Source: Deltaproteobacteria bacterium
GTDB lineage: Bacteria > Desulfobacterota > Binatia > UTPRO1
Direction: 5' to 3'
Length of the DNA stretch: 64,000 nucleotides
Assembly (NCBI GenBank): GCA_016200545.1
Contig: JACQEO010000080.1
Coordinates: 1 to 64,000, forward strand
A model generated the notes under the pieces. It was given only the letters and a program-made list of their open reading frames with translations. It was not told the origin of the DNA and did no database searches. The translations under genes were made by a program, and so were the position numbers. Shown one piece after another: positions 53,117 to 61,125 of this stretch (its first letter is position 1; the number at the start of each line of letters is the position of its first letter).

Positions 53117-54094
53117 ATGCGCGCGATTCTGATCGAAGGCCCGTCACATGATCTCGTCCTCGGCGAGGCGCCTCGGCCGGAGCTCGGCCCCGAGAGCGTC
53201 CTCGTCGAGGTGTACGCCACGGCGGTGAACCGCGCCGACCTTCTACAGCGGCGCGGGTTCTATCCGCCGCCGCCCGGCGAGTCGGAGATCCTCGGCCTCG
53301 AGGCGGCTGGTGTGATCGCCGAGGTCGGCGGCGGCGTGCGGGACTGGCGGCGCGGCGATCGAGTCATGTGCCTCCTCGGCGGCGGCGGGTACGCGGACTA
53401 CGTCGCCGTTCCGCAGGGGATGCTGCTGCGGATTCCAGAGCGGCTGTCCTTCGAAGAGGCGGCGGCGATTCCGGAGGTCTTCTATACCGCGTACATGACG
53501 CTCGTCGTCGAAGCGGGGTTGGCGAAGGGCGAGACCGTCCTGATCCACGCCGGTGGCAGCGGTGTGGGTACCGCGGCGATCCAACTCGCGCGTGCCTGTG
53601 GGGCGCGCGCGCTGGTGACGGCGGGGCAGACCGACAAGCTCGAACGCTGCCGCGCGCTCGGTGCCGCGGCGGCGATCAACTACAAGGAGCAAGACTTCGC
53701 CGCGCGCGGACGCGAGCTCACCGACGGCCGCGGCGTCGACGTCATCCTCGACTGCGTCGGCGGCGAGTACCTCGAGCGCAACGTCGCGCTGCTCGCGCCG
53801 AAGGGCCGCTTGGTGATCATCGGCCTCATGGGCGGCGCCAAGGCCGACATCAACCTCGCGCTCCTCGTCGGCAAGCGCCTGCGCGTCATCGGCACCGTGC
53901 TGCGGACACGGACGCTCGCGGAGAAGCTCGCCCTCACCGCCGGCGTGCGCGAGCGAATCCTGCCGCTCCTCGAGAACGGCACATTGCGCCCGGTCATCGA
54001 CTCGACGTACACGCTCGCCGACGCTGCGGCCGCGCACGATCACGTCGCGTCGAACGCGAATTTCGGGAAGGTGATCCTGCGCGTTCGCGCCTGA
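53117..54094 (+). CDS. NAD(P)H:quinone oxidoreductase, zinc-free MDR family
   Basis: Protein of 325 aa resembling PIG3/QOR: VYATAVNRADLLQRRGFYPPPPGESEILGLEAAG, PEVFYTAYMTLV, the cofactor loop IHAGGSGVGTAAIQLARA, and C-terminal ASNANFGKVIL. No zinc ligands. The start at ATG 53117 was chosen over an upstream frame within the divergent hydratase gene. Confidence 0.92.
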   Translation: MRAILIEGPSHDLVLGEAPRPELGPESVLVEVYATAVNRADLLQRRGFYPPPPGESEILGLEAAGVIAEVGGGVRDWRRGDRVMCLLGGGGYADYVAVPQGMLLRIPERLSFEEAAAIPEVFYTAYMTLVVEAGLAKGETVLIHAGGSGVGTAAIQLARACGARALVTAGQTDKLERCRALGAAAAINYKEQDFAARGRELTDGRGVDVILDCVGGEYLERNVALLAPKGRLVIIGLMGGAKADINLALLVGKRLRVIGTVLRTRTLAEKLALTAGVRERILPLLENGTLRPVIDSTYTLADAAAAHDHVASNANFGKVILRVRA

Positions 54095-54106
54095 GCGCGA
54101 CGGCGG

Positions 54107-55759
54107 CTACCCGACCCGCGGCCGCGCGCGCGCGATGATGCGCGTGCAGTCGGTGCCCGGCGGCAGCGTGCCGAACGCGAGGCCGCGATCGCCTGCGAGG
54201 CGCGAGGCGCAAAACGCGTCCGCGACCGCCGCGTCACCCGAACGGACGAGCAGCGCGCCTTGGAAGGCGAGCGCCATGCGCTCGACGATGCGCCGGGCAC
54301 GCGTCTCGATCGCGTCGAAGTTGCGGAGCTCGTCAGCGAGCGTCGCGACGTAGGCGTCGAGGCGCGCGTCGCCGCTGCGTGCGAGCGCGAGCTCGACGAA
54401 GAACGCGTCGACGCTCTCCGGGCTTCTGCCCATGGCGCGCAGGACGTCGAGGCACATGACGTTGCCGGAGCCTTCCCAGATTGAGTTGAGCGGGGCCTCG
54501 CGGTAGAGGCGCGGCATCAGCGATTCCTCGACGAAACCGGCGCCGCCGAAGCACTCGAGGGCCTCGCCGGTGACGGCGGGCGCACGCTTGCAGACCCAGT
54601 ACTTGCTGACCGCGGTCGCGAGGCGCGTGAACGGCCGCGTGCTCTCGTCGGCGACGGCGTCGTCGTAAGCGCGGGCGAGACGCATCATGGTCGCGGTCGC
54701 CGCCTCCGCCTCGACGCAGAGGTCGGCGAGAACGTTTCGCATGAGCGGCTGGTCGACGAGAAGCTTGCCGAAGGCGGCGCGATGCCCGCAGTGGTGCGTC
54801 GCTTGCGCCACCGCCTGGCGCATCGACGCCGACGAGCCGATGACGCAATCGAGACGGGTGTGGTTCACCATCTCGATGATCGTCGGTACGCCGCGGCCTT
54901 CCTCGCCGACCATACGCGCCCAGGCGCCGAGCAGCTCGATCTCGCTCGACGCGTTCGAGCGATTGCCGAGTTTGTCCTTGAGGCGCTGGATCTGGATCCG
55001 GTTCTTCGTGCCGTCGGGGAGCCAGCGCGGCAGGAGAAAGCAGGAAAGGCCGCGATCGGTGAGCGCCAGGACGAGAAAGGCGTCGCTCATCGGCGCCGAG
55101 CAGAACCACTTGTGGCCGGTGAGGTCGTACTCCGCCCCCGGCCCGCGGCCCGAAATCGCCTCGGCGCGCGTCGTGTTCGCGCGCACGTCCGAGCCGCCCT
55201 GCTTCTCGGTCATCGCCATGCCGCAGAGCGCGCCGCGCTTTTCCGGTGCGGGGCGGAAGTGCGGATCGTACTCGAGGGAGGTGAGCCGCGGCTCCCACTC
55301 GCGCGCGATCTCCGGCTGCGCGCGCAACGCCGGGACGGCGGCGAACGTCATCGTCGTCGGGCAGCCGAAGCCCGCCTCCGCCTGCGAGAGCAGATAGAAC
55401 ATCGCCGCACGCGACGGCTGCGCGCCGGCGCGCGGCTCGCGCCAGGGGAGGGCGTGAAGCCCGTGCGCCATGCTCGCGGTCATGAGGTGGTGCCACGCGG
55501 GATGGTACTCGACCTCGTCGACGCGGTGGCCGTAGCGGTCGTGCGTGTGGAGGACGGGCGGGTAGGTGTTGGCGTCGATACCCCAGCGGATCGCGTCGCC
55601 GCCGGCGAGCGCGCCGACGGCGCGAACGCGCTCGCGCGCCCACGCGCCGCCCTCACGTTCGAGCGCCTCCGCGAGCGGCGTGTCGTGGTCGAAGAGGTTG
55701 TACCCTTCGAGCGGGGGCGGTTGGTTCAACACCTCGTGGGTCGGACGATAGGGGGCCAT
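54107..55759 (-). CDS. AidB-like acyl-CoA dehydrogenase
   Basis: Protein of 550 aa, longer than ordinary acyl-CoA dehydrogenases and with the AidB N-terminal domain: THEVLNQPPPLEGYNLF, LPWREP, GCPTTMTFAAVPAL, then TEKQGGSDVRANTT, LTGHKWFCSAPM and the C-terminal GGAGFVEESLMPRLYREAPLNSIWEGSGNVM. AidB binds DNA and flavin in alkylation response; many paralogues act on acyl-CoA. GAGGAG is eight bases before ATG 55759. It ends 12 nt from the convergent quinone oxidoreductase gene. Confidence 0.9.
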   Translation of the reverse strand: MAPYRPTHEVLNQPPPLEGYNLFDHDTPLAEALEREGGAWARERVRAVGALAGGDAIRWGIDANTYPPVLHTHDRYGHRVDEVEYHPAWHHLMTASMAHGLHALPWREPRAGAQPSRAAMFYLLSQAEAGFGCPTTMTFAAVPALRAQPEIAREWEPRLTSLEYDPHFRPAPEKRGALCGMAMTEKQGGSDVRANTTRAEAISGRGPGAEYDLTGHKWFCSAPMSDAFLVLALTDRGLSCFLLPRWLPDGTKNRIQIQRLKDKLGNRSNASSEIELLGAWARMVGEEGRGVPTIIEMVNHTRLDCVIGSSASMRQAVAQATHHCGHRAAFGKLLVDQPLMRNVLADLCVEAEAATATMMRLARAYDDAVADESTRPFTRLATAVSKYWVCKRAPAVTGEALECFGGAGFVEESLMPRLYREAPLNSIWEGSGNVMCLDVLRAMGRSPESVDAFFVELALARSGDARLDAYVATLADELRNFDAIETRARRIVERMALAFQGALLVRSGDAAVADAFCASRLAGDRGLAFGTLPPGTDCTRIIARARPRVG

Positions 55760-55869
55760 GGCACGCTCCTCGAGCCGGTTATCGCTCGCGACCACGCCGC
55801 GCGGCAAGAGCGTTCCGCGAGGCAGGTAGTCGCTTTGAAAATCTCGGGGCCCATGTAAGGAGGAGTCCA

Positions 55870-56631
55870 ATGAAACGGCTCGCGTCGATCCTGTTGTGCT
55901 GCGTGCTTGCCCTTGGGCTGGCTTCGCCCCGAATCGCGGCGGCCGAGGATCTGGTGGTCTTCGCCGCCGCGAGTCTTACCGACGTGCTGAAGGAGATGGG
56001 AAGAGCCTGGGAGGCGAGGACGAAGGATACCGTGACCTTCAACTTCGCGGCCTCCAGCGACTTGGCTCGGCAGATCAAAGCCGGGGCGCCCGCGGACGTG
56101 TTCTTCTCCGCGGACGTCGCGCGCATGGAGGAAGTGGAACGCGAGGGCCTCGTCGACCGGACCGAGCGGCGCGAGGTGCTCTCCAACGTGTTGGTCGTCG
56201 TGGTGCCGAAGGGCGCAACCACGGAAGTCAAGACTGCGAGCGATCTCGAGAAGCTCACGAGGATCGCCCTGGCAGATCCCGAGTCCGTCCCGGCCGGTGT
56301 CTACGCCAAGAAATACCTCGCATCGCAGGGCCTGTGGTCGGCGATCGCGGACAAGATCATCCCGACGACCGATGTTCGCGCCGCGCTCGCGGCGGTCGAA
56401 GGGGAACACGTCGACGCGGGGATCGTGTACCGCACCGATGCGGCGACGTCGAAAGGCGTGCGTGTGGCGTTCGAGGTGGCACGCGAGCAGGGTCCACCCA
56501 TCGTGTACGCGCTCGCCCCGCTGAAGGCGTCCAGCAAGGCGCGGGCGCGCACCTTCGTGCGCTTCCTGGAATCATCGGAAGCTCGACCCATCTACGAGCG
56601 CTTCGGCTTCCTGATGCTCGCACCCAAGTAG
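55870..56631 (+). CDS. modA: molybdate ABC transporter substrate-binding protein
   Basis: Protein of 253 aa with a signal peptide (to IAAAE, residue 26), then LVVFAAASLTDVLKEMGRAWE, NFAASSDLARQIKAGAPADVFFSAD and AGIVYRTDA, the standard ModA segments. AAGGAGG precedes the ATG. It supplies molybdate for the cofactor made by the moa genes at the other end of the window. Confidence 0.94.
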   Translation: MKRLASILLCCVLALGLASPRIAAAEDLVVFAAASLTDVLKEMGRAWEARTKDTVTFNFAASSDLARQIKAGAPADVFFSADVARMEEVEREGLVDRTERREVLSNVLVVVVPKGATTEVKTASDLEKLTRIALADPESVPAGVYAKKYLASQGLWSAIADKIIPTTDVRAALAAVEGEHVDAGIVYRTDAATSKGVRVAFEVAREQGPPIVYALAPLKASSKARARTFVRFLESSEARPIYERFGFLMLAPK

Positions 56632-56634
56632 CCC

Positions 56635-57315
56635 ATGCCGACAGCCGAAGAATTCCACGTCGTACTCTTCACGCTCCGTATCGCCGCACTCGGGACGGTC
56701 CTGATCCTTGGTCCTGGAATCGCCGCGGCGCTCGTGCTCGCTCGCTACCGGGGTCCGGGCAAAGGCGTGCTGGAGACGCTGCTCTCCTTGCCCCTGGTCC
56801 TGCCGCCCACCGCCGTCGGGATCTTTCTCCTCAACGTCCTCGCGCGGCGCGGGCTCGTGGGTGCCTGGCTCGCGCGATGGGGGATCGAGATCGTGTTCAC
56901 GTGGAAGGCGGTCCTCCTGGCGACGATGGTGATGTCATTTCCGCTGCTGGTGCGCTCCGCACGCACCGCTTTCGAGGAGGTCGACCCGCGCTTGGTCGGC
57001 ATTGCCCGCACGCTCGGGTGCGGACCCGTCGCGGCGTTCTTTCGGGTGACGTTGCCGCTCGCGTGGCGCGGTGTGCTCGCAGGTACCGTCCTCGCCTTCT
57101 CGCGGGCGCTCGGCGAATTTGGCGCGACCGTGATGGTCGCCGGCAACATTCCGGGCAGGACGCAGACGCTCTCGCTGGCCATCTTTCACGAATCGCAGAC
57201 CGGACGTGACGACCGCGCGCAGGTTCTCGCCGCCGTCACGGTCCTCTTGGCCTTCGTCACGTTGTGGACCGCGGAAATCATCACGCGACGCCGCACGCGT
57301 CGCGCCGGAGCGTGA
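56635..57315 (+). CDS. modB: molybdate ABC transporter permease
   Basis: Protein of 226 aa with five membrane segments and the ModB coupling loop AFEEVDPRLVGIARTLGCGPVAAFFRVTLPLAWRG read in two parts, and ALGEFGATVMVAGNIPG. It starts three bases after modA. The expected ATPase gene modC is absent: the DNA after its stop codes for nothing similar and is followed by a repeat and an unrelated gene on the other strand. Confidence 0.93.
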   Translation: MPTAEEFHVVLFTLRIAALGTVLILGPGIAAALVLARYRGPGKGVLETLLSLPLVLPPTAVGIFLLNVLARRGLVGAWLARWGIEIVFTWKAVLLATMVMSFPLLVRSARTAFEEVDPRLVGIARTLGCGPVAAFFRVTLPLAWRGVLAGTVLAFSRALGEFGATVMVAGNIPGRTQTLSLAIFHESQTGRDDRAQVLAAVTVLLAFVTLWTAEIITRRRTRRAGA

Positions 57316-57391
57316 CCGAGCCCGTCTTTTGGCCTCGTGCCGCGTTGGGAAGTCATCGCACGTGCCATAGCGCTAAGATTTCGATGTCGCC

Positions 57392-57431
57392 GGCGGGTCC
57401 GGCCAGTAGGCGATCGAAAGCCGGACCCACC
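57392..57431. repeat. 40-bp hairpin repeat, copy 1
   Basis: The 40 bases differ at two positions from 59520-59559. The ends are inverted: GGGTCCGGC (57395-57403) and GCCGGACCC (57420-57428) with a 16-base centre. The copy lies in the 131-bp gap between modB and the DUF4143 ATPase. The remaining bases of that gap show no gene. Confidence 0.85.
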
Positions 57432-57446
57432 ATTATGTCGTGATCG

Positions 57447-58622
57447 TCACAGCTCCTCGAGGAAGTCGCGCCACGCAAGCGCCCGCACTCCCGGTGCCAC
57501 GGCCTCGATCCGGCTCTTCACCTTCGGCGCCTGGTGAACGAGGAACATGTTCACGGCGGTTTCCTTCCGACGGTTTTTCTTTACCGCATCGCGCAGCCGT
57601 TGCATCGGCGCCGCCATCGCGGGCGTTACGCTGCGCACCGCTTTGCATTCCACCAATACGAGGGAGCCGCTGCGTCCCGGTGTCACGAAGTCCACTTCGA
57701 GACCTTGTTCGTCGCGAAAGTGATAGAGCTCCCGCCTTCCTCCGGCATTGACCTGCGCCTTGACGATTTCGGAAGCGATGAGGCCCTCGAACAGGCTGCC
57801 GGCGAACGGCGACCTGGCCAGCTCCGCCGTCGAATCGATTCCCAGCAAATGGCATGCAAGCCCGGAATCGGCGAGATACAGCTTCGGCGATTTGATGAGG
57901 CGCTTGCCGAGATTCTCGTAGAACGGCGGGACGATCAGGATCTGCGCCGTCGTTTCCAGCACGCCGAGCCATTGTGTGATGGTCGGCACGCTGACCCCGA
58001 GCGGCGCGGCCAGATCGGTCTTGTTCAGTACCTGCCCGTGACGGCTGGCGAGCACCGCCAGGAACCGCCGAAACGTCGCGAGGTCCTTCACCGCGGTCAC
58101 CGCACGAACGTCGCGTTCGAGGTAGGTCTGCAAATACGACGCGAACCACAATCGGGCGGCTGCGGGCCGCGCCAGGGCTTCGGGGTAGCCGCCGCGGAGC
58201 AGGGTCACTTTCGGTGTCTCGCGCGCCGACAGCGGGTAGAGTTGCAACACCGCCGCGCGACCCGCCATCGATTCCGATACGCCTCGCATCAGTGGTGCCT
58301 CCTGTGAGCCGGTGACCAGCCACTGGCCGGTCCGGCGCGGCTGGCGATCGATGCGCGAACGCACGAACGCGAACAGCTCGGGTACGTTTTGCACCTCGTC
58401 GAGGATGACGGGAGTCTTCATCGCATCGAGGAAACCTTGCGGATCGGCGCGCAGGCGCGCGACGATGTCGGGGTCTTCCAGCAGGAAATAATCCGCCTTG
58501 GGAAACAGCCTGCGCAGCAGCCAGGTCTTCCCAGCCCGGCGAGGCCCGGTCAGGACCAGCGCCGGAAAGCCCTTCACGGCCTTCAGGATCTGCCGCTCCA
58601 GCAACCGCGGGATATGCCGCAT
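57447..58622 (-). CDS. DUF4143-type AAA ATPase
   Basis: Protein of 391 aa. Walker A TGPRRAGKTWLLR, Walker B VILDEVQNVPELF and sensor LVTGSQ in the N-terminal half. The C-terminal DUF4143 part has QTYLERDVRAVT, a winged-helix-like stretch and a PD-(D/E)xK-like end (EVDFVTPGRSGSLVLVECKAV). These ATPases are widespread, often in accessory regions, and their role is not settled. It lies between the two copies of the 40-bp repeat. Confidence 0.9.
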   Translation of the reverse strand: MRHIPRLLERQILKAVKGFPALVLTGPRRAGKTWLLRRLFPKADYFLLEDPDIVARLRADPQGFLDAMKTPVILDEVQNVPELFAFVRSRIDRQPRRTGQWLVTGSQEAPLMRGVSESMAGRAAVLQLYPLSARETPKVTLLRGGYPEALARPAAARLWFASYLQTYLERDVRAVTAVKDLATFRRFLAVLASRHGQVLNKTDLAAPLGVSVPTITQWLGVLETTAQILIVPPFYENLGKRLIKSPKLYLADSGLACHLLGIDSTAELARSPFAGSLFEGLIASEIVKAQVNAGGRRELYHFRDEQGLEVDFVTPGRSGSLVLVECKAVRSVTPAMAAPMQRLRDAVKKNRRKETAVNMFLVHQAPKVKSRIEAVAPGVRALAWRDFLEEL

Positions 58623-59034
58623 GATTGAGGATTCTGAATCAGCACCTTAGATTACTCAATCACAAGAGCAACTCATCGCCTACGCGCTCCCGACCCCGCG
58701 CAGATCCACGAGGCCGTTTGCGCACTCTATATCGACATCGATACGCCGACGTTGGTGCCCGGGCGCATCCTCGGCGATGGTGCGCCATTCTGGCGCAGAA
58801 AGCGCATTGGGGCCTGACCGCGTCCGCGGCCGACGCTGCGACATTTCGCTGGACCGCGGAACGTTGGATTTGCCATAGTCCGCGCACTGGACCCCGTGCG
58901 GTCCTTCCGTGGAGGAGCACTTACCAATGCGTGCCGCGCTGTGCCGTCCTGCTGCCGTCGAGATGCTCGACGGCGATCGCCGAGCCGGAGCCGACAGTGC
59001 GTAGCCCATCCGACAGCCCGAAAGGAGAGAAGTC
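58623..59034. other. gap with decayed coding sequence
   Basis: No intact gene. Forward frames contain protein-like runs that switch frame: SQEQLIAYALP, then DPAQIHEAVCALYIDIDTP and LVPGRILGDGAPFWRRKRIG up to a stop near 58817, and further on PRNVGFAIVRALDP (around 58855-58895). The last resembles the C-terminal end of formylglycine-generating-enzyme or lectin-fold proteins, the usual DGR targets, but the match is short. The stretch looks like one or two pseudogenes. A strong AAAGGAGAG at its right end belongs to the next gene. Confidence 0.4.
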
Positions 59035-59247
59035 ATGAGACAGGGAACGCGAGTGATCACGACGGCCTTCTGCCAGACCTTCTTCGAGGACGCCCGCGAG
59101 TGCGGCCGCGTGCTGCGGATCGCCGTCCGTGATCTCGCGGCCGAATCCGAGTCGGAACGAATGTTCACGTGCGGCATTCCCAAGGCCGGGCTCGAGAAGT
59201 ACGTCGGTCTTCTCCGGCAGGCCGGACGGGAGGTGCACGTGGAATAG
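59035..59247 (+). CDS. short MutS-domain-I-like protein, DGR accessory (MSL)
   Basis: Protein of 70 aa with an excellent AAAGGAGA site seven bases before the ATG. FFEDARECGRVLRI (16-29) and GIPKAGLEKYVGLLRQAG (47-64) align with the DNA-contacting domain I of MutS (F-Y-D-D-A, then GIPYHAVENYL...G). It is far too short for MutS. DGR surveys describe small MutS-like accessory proteins in place of Avd; its position just before the template and reverse transcriptase supports that. The exact function in retrohoming is unknown. Confidence 0.75.
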   Translation: MRQGTRVITTAFCQTFFEDARECGRVLRIAVRDLAAESESERMFTCGIPKAGLEKYVGLLRQAGREVHVE

Positions 59248-59251
59248 GGGC

Positions 59252-59383
59252 ATGGGCCGAACCGGTGCGCTGCTGCGCGGCGGCAACTTCAACAACGGTA
59301 CGAACGCCGGTCCGCTCACGGTCAATGGCAACAACGAGCCGTCCAATTCGAACAACAACATCGGCTTTCGTTGCGCCCGCTAG
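59252..59383 (+). other. DGR template region (TR)
   Basis: Read in the frame starting ATG at 59252, the sequence encodes GRTGALLRGGNFNNGTNAG, then PLTVNGNNEPSNSNNN and IGFRCAR before TAG. Eleven codons are AAC or AAT, and about 26 of the 85 bases from 59281 are A in an otherwise GC-rich contig. This is the typical look of a DGR template whose adenines are mutated on copying, ending in a GC-rich conserved tail. It sits between the MutS-like gene and the reverse transcriptase. It is probably not translated as a gene. The exact ends need the matching variable repeat. Confidence 0.85.
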
Positions 59384-59519
59384 TTATCCTGGCCGGGACC
59401 AATGCTAGCCCGGCGGCCTGTTCGCATCGCCTTCACGGAGACGATGCCCGCGCCAATGGGATGACAGGGCTCATGTCCCTGGCGTAGCTCCGCCGCGGGG
59501 CGCGCCGAATAGCGAACGG

Positions 59520-59559
59520 GGCGGGTCCGGCCAGTAGGCGATCGAACGCCGGACCCGCC
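59520..59559. repeat. 40-bp hairpin repeat, copy 2
   Basis: Second copy of the element at 57392. Here the inverted ends are perfect for 12 bases, GGCGGGTCCGGC (59520-59531) and GCCGGACCCGCC (59548-59559), with a 16-base centre. It lies between the template region and the reverse transcriptase start. The bases on either side (59384-59519, 59560-59590) hold no gene. Confidence 0.88.
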
Positions 59560-59590
59560 GATCTCCGATCGCGACACGTGTTGGTTGCGC

Positions 59591-60640
59591 ATGCATCGAG
59601 AGAAGAACCTATTTCCCCGCGTCGTCGCGTTCGACAATCTCTATCGCGCCTTTCTCGGCGCGAGCCACGGCAAGCGCGATCAGCCCGAAGTGCGGGAGTT
59701 CGAGTACCATCTGGAGACGCGGCTGTGGGAGATCCGCGACGAGCTGGAGACCGGGTCGTACGCGTGGGGTCACTTACGCTGTTTCTGGGTCCGCGATCCG
59801 AAGCGCAGGGAGATCCGCGCCGCGCCGTTTCGCGATCGCGTCGTCCACCATGCGCTCTTCAGCGTACTCGATCCGATCCTCCGGCGCGGCTTCATCGCCG
59901 ACAGCTACGCTTGCATCCCCGGCCGCGGCACGCACCACGCCGTCCAGCGCTATCGCGCATTCGTCCGCGCCCGCGCCGGACGAGGGTATCGCGTGCAGGG
60001 TGACATCAAGCGCTACTTCGGAAGCGTCGATCACGCGGTGCTGCGCGCGCGGCTGCGGCGCCGGATCGGCGACGAGCGCCTGCTGCGTCTTGTCGACGGT
60101 CTGATCACGCACGGTGCCGAGGCCGCGGGGCGCGGTATGCCGATCGGCAGCCTCACCAGCCAGCTCTTCGCCAACGTCTACCTGGACGCGCTCGATCATT
60201 TCGTGAAGGAGCACCTCCGCGTCCGACACTACCTCCGCTACATGGACGACTTCCTGCTGCTCGCAGCGGATCGGCACGAAGCCTGGGACCGGCTCGCGGA
60301 GGTGCGCGCATTTCTCACGGAGCGCTTGCGGCTCGAGCTGAATCCGCGGCGCGTGGTCGTGGCACCCGTCGGCGAGCCGTGCGACCTGCTGGGCTACGTC
60401 CATCACCGGGACGGGCGTACACGGGTGCGCCGGCGCAGCGCCCGCCGGCTGTGGCGGCGTCTGCCCGCGCTCGCGCGCCGCGTGGCCGCACGCGAGATCG
60501 ATTCGGGCACCGCCCGCGCCTCGGTCGCGAGCTGGTTCGGTCTCGCCACGCATGCCGATGCCTTTCGGCTGTCGAGGAGCATCTTCACGCGGCGCGACGT
60601 CGGCAACGTCGGCAAGCGTCTGCTGGTGCAGTCGCTGTGA
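59591..60640 (+). CDS. DGR-type reverse transcriptase
   Basis: Protein of 349 aa from ATG 59591 (an in-frame TTG lies two codons earlier). RT blocks run in order: RCFWVRDPKRREIRAAPFRD, then RDRVVHHALFSVLDPILRRG, FIADSYACIPGRGTHHAV, catalytic QGDIKRYFGSVDH (Asp138), MPIGSLTSQLFANVYLDALD (about 183-202) and RYMDDFLLL (YMDD 217-220). The IGxxxSQ motif in block 4 marks the DGR class; group II introns have QGxxxSP. There is no maturase or endonuclease domain. It copies the adjacent template RNA with adenine errors into a variable repeat. The C-terminal 80 residues are basic, as in thumb domains of DGR enzymes. Confidence 0.93.
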   Translation: MHREKNLFPRVVAFDNLYRAFLGASHGKRDQPEVREFEYHLETRLWEIRDELETGSYAWGHLRCFWVRDPKRREIRAAPFRDRVVHHALFSVLDPILRRGFIADSYACIPGRGTHHAVQRYRAFVRARAGRGYRVQGDIKRYFGSVDHAVLRARLRRRIGDERLLRLVDGLITHGAEAAGRGMPIGSLTSQLFANVYLDALDHFVKEHLRVRHYLRYMDDFLLLAADRHEAWDRLAEVRAFLTERLRLELNPRRVVVAPVGEPCDLLGYVHHRDGRTRVRRRSARRLWRRLPALARRVAAREIDSGTARASVASWFGLATHADAFRLSRSIFTRRDVGNVGKRLLVQSL

Positions 60641-60724
60641 CTCGCACCGGGCCCGTTTCGCGGCAATACGGCGAGCGCCGAACGGAGATGCGAGCCGACG
60701 ACGCGCTTGCCGGCTGCTTCGCGG

Positions 60725-61120
60725 CTATGGCTCCACGGCTCTGGCGCCTGCGAGCGGTGCACGCTGGATGACCTCCCGATCGGCGGTCACGAGCGGAAGG
60801 TCTTCACGAACGGCAACCCATACGTAGAGCGCGTCCGCCGCGCGAAGCCGCGTCGTACTGACGACGGCACGCGCCGTTCGAACAGCCCGGGGTCCGATGC
60901 CGACGAGTCGGCGCGTTGCCAGATGCCGCGCGAGAAACGCGGCGACCCGATCGGGCGTGACCCCGCGACGAACGAGCGCCGCCGTCACCTCGAGATCGAA
61001 GATGCTCGGGACGACAATTTCGTCTCGACCGGCGAAGAGCGGCATACAACGGCGAAGTGCGCGGGCATGACCCGGTTCCCCGGTGCGAAGCGCCGCGACA
61101 GCCACGGAAGCATCGAGCAC
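60725..61120 (-). CDS. vapC: VapC-type PIN-domain toxin
   Basis: Protein of 131 aa with the PIN acidic residues: LDASVAVAAL (Asp3), VPSIFDLEVTAAL (Glu), RAADALYVWVA (Asp) and LVTADRE (Asp). It is a ribonuclease toxin. It begins at a GTG five bases after the antitoxin stop. Confidence 0.92.
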   Translation of the reverse strand: MLDASVAVAALRTGEPGHARALRRCMPLFAGRDEIVVPSIFDLEVTAALVRRGVTPDRVAAFLARHLATRRLVGIGPRAVRTARAVVSTTRLRAADALYVWVAVREDLPLVTADREVIQRAPLAGARAVEP

Positions 61121-61125
61121 GTAGG

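Noticed and set aside
57313..57446. A modC start at the GTG overlapping the modB stop
   Set aside because: The frame has no ModC-like sequence or Walker motif and ends within about 45 codons.
58680..59183. 167-aa reverse open frame opposite the DGR leader
   Set aside because: Serine/arginine-rich with no domain, overlaps a gene with a strong ribosome binding site on the other strand.
59129..59383. 84-aa open frame running through the template region
   Set aside because: It joins out-of-frame sequence of the MutS-like gene to the template; the Asn-rich part is better explained as a DGR template than as a protein.
59591..60640. Group II intron or retron reverse transcriptase
   Set aside because: Block 4 is IGSLTSQ rather than QGxxxSP, no maturase/HNH domain, no intron domain V-like RNA seen at the 3' side, and a DGR-like template lies upstream.
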